NCBI RefSeq assembly: GCF_039523075.1
Contig: NZ_BAAAEP010000005.1
Coordinates: forward strand, 49,194-113,193
DNA: 64,000 nt
Reading direction: 5' to 3'
From: Caenispirillum bisanense
GTDB lineage: Bacteria > Pseudomonadota > Alphaproteobacteria > Rhodospirillales > Rhodospirillaceae
Below the pieces are notes generated by a model. It searched no databases. It worked only from the letters and a program-made list of their open reading frames with translations, and was not told where the DNA came from. Shown in pieces: positions 59,263 through 64,000 of this stretch. The position numbers and the translations under genes were made by a program. Every line of letters starts with the position of its first letter. Within the stretch, counting starts at the first letter, position 1.

Positions 59263-59294
59263 GCGAGGGCGGGATGACCGCTTCCCGCCCTCGC
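59263..59294. terminator. Bidirectional terminator hairpin between the dra and nifB operons
   Basis: A perfect 11-bp stem (GCGAGGGCGGG at 59263-59273, CCCGCCCTCGC at 59284-59294) stands between the convergent genes at 59244 and 59360 and could end both transcripts. Confidence 0.65.
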
Positions 59295-59359
59295 ACGACC
59301 AGGCCACCCTCCCCCAAGGACCGCCTGATCGTATTCCGTTCCGGTACCGGGATGCCGGC

Positions 59360-60244
59360 TCAGGCCGCTTCCGCCACCTGACCGGCCAGCACCGCCATGG
59401 CCTCCGCTAGCGGCACCGGCAGCACCTGGATGCCCTGTTCGGCGAAGAACTTCTCTTCGTTGCGGGTCGGCGCCTCGCCCAGCACGGCGTAGTACGGCCC
59501 CTGCGACCGCTTGATGATCTGGCGGGCGTAGATGCGCAGCATCTGGTCGTAGAACCGGCAGCCGAGGAAGACGAAGCCGCGCGTGGTGCGCAGATCCTTC
59601 AGGCGCGGCGGGATCGGCGTCTGGATGTCGATTTCCGTCAGCACCTCGACGTAATCGGCATCGGAGACGAGATAGTTGCCGGCCGGTGCCACCGACCCGT
59701 GCGGCTTGTAGAGGATGGTCTGCCAGCCCTCGGCGGCGGTTTCCTCCACCTCGGTGCCGGCGGCGTCGAAGGCCTTGCGCCAGATGTCGCGCCATTCGCC
59801 GTTGCGCGTCACCCCCTGCACCTGCCCCCAGCCGGCGCCGGCACTGCCGCCGCGCACTTCCGCCAGGGCCTGGGCCATGGCGCCGTCGTACCAGGTGTCG
59901 ACGATCATCGGCAGGTCGGGCAGCCCGGCAAGCCAGCGGTGCAGCGGCGTCGGCGCCGTCGGCGGCGCGAAGATCTCGGCCAGCAGCTTTTCCAGCGTCT
60001 GGCGGTGGCGGCGGCTTTCGATGTACTGCGCCACCGACCACATGTTGCCGCGGATGCGCCCCGGCACCGCCACCTTGGCGTTGAGGCGGTCGGCGAGGCC
60101 GCGGGTGGTGACCGGCACCGGCGCCGGCTGCCCGTCGGCCACCAGCAGGTCGGGGCCGAGGTAGGGGATCAGCCGGCCGGCGGCGATGTCGTCACGCAGG
60201 CCGGCCAGCGTGGTGCGGGCGGCGGCGGCGGAAAGGGCGGTCAT
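59360..60244 (-). CDS. SIR2-like protein in the nifB operon
   Basis: The 294-residue protein resembles the SIR2-like NAD-binding families: an N-terminal GRLIPYLGPDLL segment equivalent to the GAGIS-type loop, PMIVDTWYDGAMAQAL with a catalytic-region match to the family's TTNYD motif, LYKPHGSVAP (the KLHGS-like motif with its histidine), and GFVFLGCRFYDQMLRIYARQI. It should therefore bind NAD and may cleave it. It is the last gene of the nifB operon, 38 bases after nifT. Similar genes occur near nif genes in other alphaproteobacteria as I recall, but no role is established. Confidence 0.75.
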   Translation of the reverse strand: MTALSAAAARTTLAGLRDDIAAGRLIPYLGPDLLVADGQPAPVPVTTRGLADRLNAKVAVPGRIRGNMWSVAQYIESRRHRQTLEKLLAEIFAPPTAPTPLHRWLAGLPDLPMIVDTWYDGAMAQALAEVRGGSAGAGWGQVQGVTRNGEWRDIWRKAFDAAGTEVEETAAEGWQTILYKPHGSVAPAGNYLVSDADYVEVLTEIDIQTPIPPRLKDLRTTRGFVFLGCRFYDQMLRIYARQIIKRSQGPYYAVLGEAPTRNEEKFFAEQGIQVLPVPLAEAMAVLAGQVAEAA

Positions 60245-60282
60245 GGGCGCCTCCTGCGGCGGGGACGAAGGGGATCGCGCTC

Positions 60283-60495
60283 TCAGTCCTCGTCGGACAG
60301 CTTGCGGGCGTCGACGGTGATCGGCAGGCGGGTGTCGGCCGGCAGGTCGGGCATCTGGAACTTCCAGCCGTTGGAGAGCGTCACGATGCCGCCCCAGATG
60401 CGGCCGTTGTCCATGGCGACGACCTTCTCTTCCAGGTCCTTCTTCGGCACATAGGCTTCGTAGATGTCGCCGACCATGCGGATGGTGACCTTCAT
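60283..60495 (-). CDS. nifT: Nitrogen fixation protein NifT/FixU
   Basis: The 70-residue protein has the NifT pattern: MKVTIRMVGDIYEAYVPKKDLEE and GGIVTLSNGWKFQMPDLPADTRLPITVDARKL. NifT is common in nif clusters but not strictly required for fixation. Its start overlaps the nifZ stop by four bases (ATGA). Confidence 0.95.
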   Translation of the reverse strand: MKVTIRMVGDIYEAYVPKKDLEEKVVAMDNGRIWGGIVTLSNGWKFQMPDLPADTRLPITVDARKLSDED

Positions 60496-60764
60496 CGTTT
60501 CGGTTCCTCTTCGATCAGATCCAGTTCATGGACGCGCATGCCGACGATGTAACCGCGTTCGATGAAGTCCACCCCGTAGATGTAATAGCGCTGCAGGAAC
60601 GTCCCGATGGAATTGACGTAACCCACATCACCCTTCTTCACCAACAGTTCGCCGATATCCTTGCCGGGAAACGTCCCGTCGTTGCGCACGTTCTTGCGGG
60701 AGACCACCTTGGCGCCGTAGCCGTACTTGGGGTCGTCGTATATTTCGATCACCTCGTCACGCAT
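60492..60764 (-). CDS. nifZ: Nitrogen fixation protein NifZ
   Basis: NifZ helps mature the second P-cluster of the MoFe protein. The 90-residue chain has its signature FPGKDIGELLVKKGDVGYVNSIGTFLQRYYIYGVDF. ATG 60764 was chosen because MRDEVIEIYDDPKYGYG is the usual start; an ATG ten codons upstream lies inside the previous gene. It overlaps the LRV gene by eight bases and nifT by four. Confidence 0.94.
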   Translation of the reverse strand: MRDEVIEIYDDPKYGYGAKVVSRKNVRNDGTFPGKDIGELLVKKGDVGYVNSIGTFLQRYYIYGVDFIERGYIVGMRVHELDLIEEEPKR

Positions 60765-61605
60765 CGGAGGGGTCTCCTGTCCGGGGGAAGGCATCGACGG
60801 TGATGACCGTCGCCGGCTGCGGCGTCAGGCGGCTGCGCGCCATTTCCGCCACCACGTCGACCGGATCGCCGGCCAGCACCGCCAGGTGCTCGGGCTCCGC
60901 CCGTTCGGCGACGACGAAGCGGACGCGGAAGTCGGTGTCGTCCAGCAGCACCGCCAGCTGATGCCCGGTCAGGCGCTGCGCCACTTCCAGCCGCACCTGC
61001 GGGTCTTCGTCCCAGGCCATGGCGATCAGCCAGTCCTCGGCGATGCGGCGGGCGACGGCGCGGCGCACTTCCGGCTCGCGGTCGTGCATCATCATCGGCA
61101 GCATGTCGTGGGGCAGCCGGCGGGCGGTGACCATACGGACGTAATAGTCCTCGTCCGATCCCAGCGGCACCAGGTCGGCGCCGGTCAGGCGGGCGGCGAC
61201 GGCGACCCGCACCTTGCGGTCGGGATCGCTGCGCAGGCGCATCGCCTGACGGGCCGGCAGCCGCAGGACGGCGGCGGCGCGCACTTCCGGGTCGGGATCG
61301 GCCAGCATGGCCGGCAGCTTGAAGATGCCGGCGTGGCGGACGGCCAGGGCCCGCACCTCGAAGTGCGGATGGCTCAGGCAGGCGTCCGAAAGCTCGGGAT
61401 TGGTATCGAAGAAGCGCTCGATGCGCCGAGCATAGCGGTCTTGCACGCAGGCCAGCAGCGGCTTGCACAGACCCTTGGCGAGAACGTCGTGGCGGAACTC
61501 GCAGCCCTCGCACGAAACCGGGCGCCCCTGCCAGTCGAGGGCATGGACCGGTTCGCCGGTGCGGTGCGCGTCGATCGCGCTGCTGTCGTGGATGTCCGCC
61601 GTCAT
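60757..61605 (-). CDS. LRV (leucine-rich repeat variant) iron-sulfur protein
   Basis: The 282-residue protein has an N-terminal cysteine cluster, C32-x2-C35-x11-C47-x5-C53, followed by about eight tandem helical repeats with the pattern LxxDPDPEVRAAVAxRL (for example LPAMLADPDPEVRAAAVLRL starting near residue 127). This is the architecture of the Azotobacter LRV protein, which holds a [4Fe-4S] cluster. It lies between a ferredoxin gene and nifZ, its usual place in nif clusters. The start at 61605 follows a weak ribosome-binding site. Confidence 0.9.
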   Translation of the reverse strand: MTADIHDSSAIDAHRTGEPVHALDWQGRPVSCEGCEFRHDVLAKGLCKPLLACVQDRYARRIERFFDTNPELSDACLSHPHFEVRALAVRHAGIFKLPAMLADPDPEVRAAAVLRLPARQAMRLRSDPDRKVRVAVAARLTGADLVPLGSDEDYYVRMVTARRLPHDMLPMMMHDREPEVRRAVARRIAEDWLIAMAWDEDPQVRLEVAQRLTGHQLAVLLDDTDFRVRFVVAERAEPEHLAVLAGDPVDVVAEMARSRLTPQPATVITVDAFPRTGDPSDA

Positions 61606-61733
61606 GATGACGTCCGCCCCTCTTTCGCCCGTGGACCCGTCCGCCCGCCGCAGGGACTGCGGCGGCGGCACGGATTGACCGGGCAGCGGCGACGGCACAA
61701 GGCCCCCAGAGGCCGCCGCCGCGCCCGTCGCCC

Positions 61734-61925
61734 TTACGCCGCCGGTACGCAGGCGCCGGAAGGGCAAACCGCGGCACACTTGGTGGCGGTATCGCCGTCA
61801 CACTCGGTGCACTTGTCGGGGTTGATGATGTAGGTGTCGCCCTTCATGCGGATCGCGCCATTGGGGCATTCGAATTCACAGGCGCCGCAAACGGTGCATT
61901 CTGCGGCCACGATCTTGTAGGTCAT
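61734..61925 (-). CDS. 2[4Fe-4S] ferredoxin (FdxN-like)
   Basis: The 63-residue protein has two cluster motifs: CTVCGACEFECP (residues 10-21) and CTECDGDTATKCAAVCP (about 39-55); the second has the insertion typical of nif-linked ferredoxins. Such ferredoxins supply electrons to nitrogenase or to NifB. The gene lies 69 bases after nifB in the same direction. Confidence 0.94.
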   Translation of the reverse strand: MTYKIVAAECTVCGACEFECPNGAIRMKGDTYIINPDKCTECDGDTATKCAAVCPSGACVPAA

Positions 61926-61994
61926 GGAACCAGCTCCTCTCGAAATCCACGTTCGTGGGTTTATGGGACGGGTGAGCGCCGGATGCCCCCAGGC

Positions 61995-63488
61995 TCAGGC
62001 GCTCACCCGCCCGGCGTCCACCGTGCCCACCGTTGCGGTGTAGTAGGCGCCGATGGAGGATTCGATGTACTCGTAGGCGTAGGCGTCGCTGACGGTCAGG
62101 CCGGCCTTTTCCAGCGCTTCGCGCGGGCAGTCGCCGATCTTGGCGGTCAGCACCGTCGACACCCCTTCCAGGGCGGCGATGATGACGTCGAGCTTGTCGT
62201 CCTCGCCGTAGCCGCCGACGCAGTAGTTGTCCGCGCGGCGGTGGCCGATGAAGCGCACGCCGGTGGCGTCCACCTCGAAGACCTGGAACTCGCGGGCGTG
62301 GCCGAAGTGCTGGTTGATGCGCCCGCCGCCCTTGGTGGTGACGGCGACCAGCAGCGGCTTCGCCGCGGCAGGCTCGGCCACATGAGCCAGCGCCTCGGTG
62401 GCGGCGGCGGTGGCCTTGCGGTGGTCGGCTCGCTCGGCCTCCACCAGCTCGCGGTAGAGCTTGCGCTTTTCCGGGTCGTAGGAGATGTCCTCGGGCAGCT
62501 TGTCGAGGGTGAACTCCTGCCCGCGATCCTCGCCCAGCAGGCCGACGGCGTCGGCGCGGCACTGGCGGCAGTGGCGCATCAGGTTGGCGCCGCCGGCCAG
62601 GTCGTCCTGCAGGGCCTTCAGCTCCATGGGCGTCGGGCCGCGCTGGCCGACCAGGCCGAAGTGGGTGCCGTGCTCCGCCGCCGAGATCAGCGGCATGACG
62701 TTGTGCAGGAAGGCGCCGCGCTTCTTCACCTCGGCATTGACGACCTTCAGGTGCTGGTCGTTGATGCCGGGGATCATGACCGAGTTGATCTTCACCAGGA
62801 TGCCGCGGGCGGTGAGCATCTCCAGCCCCAGCATCTGCCGTTCGTGCAGGATGCGGCTGGCCTCGATGCCCTCGTAGCGGCGGCCGTCGTGGTAGATCCA
62901 CGGGTAGATCTGCGCCCCGATCTCCGGGTCGACCATGTTGATGGTGATGGTCACATGGTCGATGTTGTGCTTGGCGATCTCGTCCACATGGTCGGGCAGC
63001 GCCAGGCCGTTGGTGGAGATGCAGAACTTGATGTCGGGCAGGTGCTGCTCGACCAGTTCGAAGGTCTTGAAGGTCTTGCGCCAGTCGAACAGGCTGTCGC
63101 CCGGGCCGGCGATGCCGAGCACCGACAGCTGCGGCACCTCGTTCGCCACGGCGATCACCTTGCGCGCCGCCTGTTCGGGCGTCAGACGCTCCGACACCAC
63201 GCCGGGCCGGCTTTCATTGGCGCAGTCGTACTTGCGGTTGCAGTAGTTGCACTGGATGTTGCAGGCCGGCGCCACGGCGACGTGCATGCGGGCGAAGTAG
63301 TGGTGGGCCTCCTCGCTGTAGCAGGGATGGTCCTTGATCTTCTCCCACACCTCCGCCGGCATGTCGGCCGGCCCGTCGGAGCTGCCGCAGGCGGACGAGG
63401 AACACCCGCCCTTCGACAGGTCGGCCCGCATGTCGGCCGCGGACGCCGGCTGGGTCAGGATGCTGTCCAACGAGATCACCTGGCTCAC
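61995..63488 (-). CDS. nifB: Nitrogenase cofactor biosynthesis radical SAM protein NifB
   Basis: NifB builds the [8Fe-9S-C] core of the nitrogenase cofactor using SAM. The radical SAM motif is C76-x3-C80-x2-C83 (ACNIQCNYC). The N-terminal GGCSSSACGSS and the C-terminal NafY/NifX-like domain (about residues 375-485, LVAVTTKGGGRINQHFGHA) are present. The GTG at 63488 was chosen because GAGGGAGA lies six bases before it and the -24/-12 promoter lies just upstream, so any longer start would not be transcribed. It heads the operon down to the SIR2-like gene. Confidence 0.97.
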   Translation of the reverse strand: MSQVISLDSILTQPASAADMRADLSKGGCSSSACGSSDGPADMPAEVWEKIKDHPCYSEEAHHYFARMHVAVAPACNIQCNYCNRKYDCANESRPGVVSERLTPEQAARKVIAVANEVPQLSVLGIAGPGDSLFDWRKTFKTFELVEQHLPDIKFCISTNGLALPDHVDEIAKHNIDHVTITINMVDPEIGAQIYPWIYHDGRRYEGIEASRILHERQMLGLEMLTARGILVKINSVMIPGINDQHLKVVNAEVKKRGAFLHNVMPLISAAEHGTHFGLVGQRGPTPMELKALQDDLAGGANLMRHCRQCRADAVGLLGEDRGQEFTLDKLPEDISYDPEKRKLYRELVEAERADHRKATAAATEALAHVAEPAAAKPLLVAVTTKGGGRINQHFGHAREFQVFEVDATGVRFIGHRRADNYCVGGYGEDDKLDVIIAALEGVSTVLTAKIGDCPREALEKAGLTVSDAYAYEYIESSIGAYYTATVGTVDAGRVSA

Positions 63489-63529
63489 GGGCCGTCTCCC
63501 TCGCTCCGGTTGCTCTGGCGAGGGAGGAT

Positions 63530-63545
63530 TGCATGCCGCGTGCCA
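63530..63545 (-). promoter_or_regulatory. RpoN-dependent (-24/-12) promoter of the nifB operon
   Basis: On the minus strand TGGCACGCGGCATGCA has GG and GC ten bases apart. It predicts transcription starting near 63518, about 30 bases before the nifB GTG. Confidence 0.88.
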
Positions 63546-63590
63546 GTTTCTAACTCGTTGATTTAGAAGGATTGTCACCCGTCCCCCCGG

Positions 63591-63606
63591 TGTCGCACCT
63601 GTGACA
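63591..63606. promoter_or_regulatory. NifA upstream activator site 1 (nifB)
   Basis: TGT (63591-63593) and ACA (63604-63606) are ten bases apart. The site lies about 50 bases upstream of the -24 element, closer than at nifH. Confidence 0.75.
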
Positions 63607-63610
63607 CCCG

Positions 63611-63626
63611 TGTCGTAACCCCGACA
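63611..63626. promoter_or_regulatory. NifA upstream activator site 2 (nifB)
   Basis: A second TGT-N10-ACA site (TGT 63611-63613, ACA 63624-63626) is 20 bases beyond the first, about two helical turns. Confidence 0.75.
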
Positions 63627-63663
63627 ACGGGCGGGGGCATGTCGGGCGGTCGGCCATAAACGA

Positions 63664-63696
63664 CAAACCGCGCGGGCCGGGGCACCGCGCGGTTTG
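63664..63696 (-). terminator. Terminator of nifA
   Basis: A 12-bp stem (63664-63675 with 63685-63696) around a nine-base loop lies 24 bases after the nifA stop codon. On the minus strand it is followed by a T-rich stretch. It separates nifA transcription from the nifB control region. Confidence 0.75.
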
Positions 63697-63719
63697 AGGA
63701 CGGGCGTCGCGGCGCCGGG

Positions 63720-64000
63720 CTACAGGCGCTTGACCTCGATGTTGTACTTCTTGAGGGCGTAGCCGATCTGCCGCGGCGTCAGGCCGAGCAGGCGCGCCGC
63801 CTTGGCCTGCACCCAGCCGGCCTTTTCCATGGCAGAGATCAGGCGCTGGCGCGGCGTCATGCCGCCGCCGCCGTCATAGTCATCGTCCAGGATGGACTCG
63901 AAGTCGTCCTCGTCGCCCTCCGGCGCCACCTCCCGCAGGGGCGGAGCGGCAGCGGCGGGGCTGGCCGCGCGCAGCGGCGGGGCGGCCGGCGGTGGCGGCG
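63720..64000 (-). CDS. nifA: NifA, C-terminal end (truncated by the window edge)
   Basis: The visible 93 residues are the end of the nif-specific activator. The final segment, RQRLISAMEKAGWVQAKAARLLGLTPRQIGYALKKYNIEVKRL, is the Fis-type helix-turn-helix that binds TGT-N10-ACA. Before it lies a Pro/Ala-rich linker and an acidic stretch (EGDEDDFESILDDDYDGGGG). The central AAA+ and N-terminal GAF domains lie outside the window. Placement next to nifB with its own terminator is the usual Azospirillum/Rhodospirillum order. Confidence 0.95.
   Translation of the reverse strand, partial: PPPPAAPPLRAASPAAAAPPLREVAPEGDEDDFESILDDDYDGGGGMTPRQRLISAMEKAGWVQAKAARLLGLTPRQIGYALKKYNIEVKRL

Noticed and set aside
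1..64000. CRISPR arrays, prophage or integrative elements
   Set aside because: No regularly spaced direct repeats, integrase, phage structural genes or attachment-site duplications were seen.

Overview
The window is very G+C-rich chromosomal DNA from a free-living, nitrogen-fixing alphaproteobacterium, most likely a member of the Rhodospirillales (Azospirillum/Rhodospirillum-like). The main reasons are the nifHDK operon facing a draT-draG pair (the ADP-ribosylation switch of nitrogenase, typical of this group), the nifA-nifB arrangement with NifA-type upstream activator sites and -24/-12 promoters, a SAM-II riboswitch (largely an alphaproteobacterial element), and a PmtA-type lipid methyltransferase. 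No rRNA, tRNA, CRISPR array or intact mobile element was seen.

Layout. 1-9.0 kb: a short membrane protein, a fused indolepyruvate:ferredoxin oxidoreductase, three small membrane proteins (two are tandem paralogues, each followed by its own terminator), an Hsp20 gene whose ribosome-binding site is buried in a hairpin (candidate RNA thermometer), and an M48 protease cluster. 9.1-11.3 kb: ethanolamine ammonia-lyase eutBC. 11.3-15 kb: an MEDS-domain sensor with a His/Cys-rich tail, a GAF-like coiled-coil partner and a FixJ-type regulator, divergent from a Tat-exported sulfide:quinone reductase and a small membrane protein. 15-16.7 kb: a SAM-II riboswitch with a downstream terminator ahead of metQ, then a hemerythrin gene behind an NsrR-like operator. 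16.8-31 kb: mixed genes, including a ParA-like ATPase, a YhiN-type flavoprotein, a chemoreceptor-hemerythrin fusion, a sodium:solute symporter, a LuxR-type regulator divergent from a fasciclin protein, a HerA-like ATPase, an M48 lipoprotein and SlyX.

31-45 kb: a ten-gene leftward operon (class II aldolase, peptide-type ABC transporter, ketopantoate reductase-like enzyme, M20 amidohydrolase, deacetylase, cupin, EamA transporter) divergent from a LysR regulator. A T-N11-A palindrome lies between them. This looks like one substrate-specific uptake and catabolic system whose substrate cannot be read from sequence. The LysR gene is followed by a class IV aminotransferase lacking an obvious PLP lysine, and a sulfotransferase-like gene that overlaps it. 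45-52 kb: a PmtA-like methyltransferase, a serine hydrolase, a degraded IS5-type transposase tail, and the conserved yajC-secD-secF-Mth938 block.

52.4-64 kb: the nitrogen-fixation region. nifHDK runs leftward from a -24/-12 promoter with two TGT-N10-ACA sites. draT, draG and an ArsC-like nitrogenase-associated gene run rightward. A leftward nifB operon (nifB, ferredoxin, LRV FeS protein, nifZ, nifT, SIR2-like protein) has its own -24/-12 promoter and two activator sites. The C-terminal end of nifA, with its Fis-type DNA-binding helix, runs off the right edge. NifA would switch on both operons with RpoN. DraT and DraG would then tune NifH activity by modifying Arg101.
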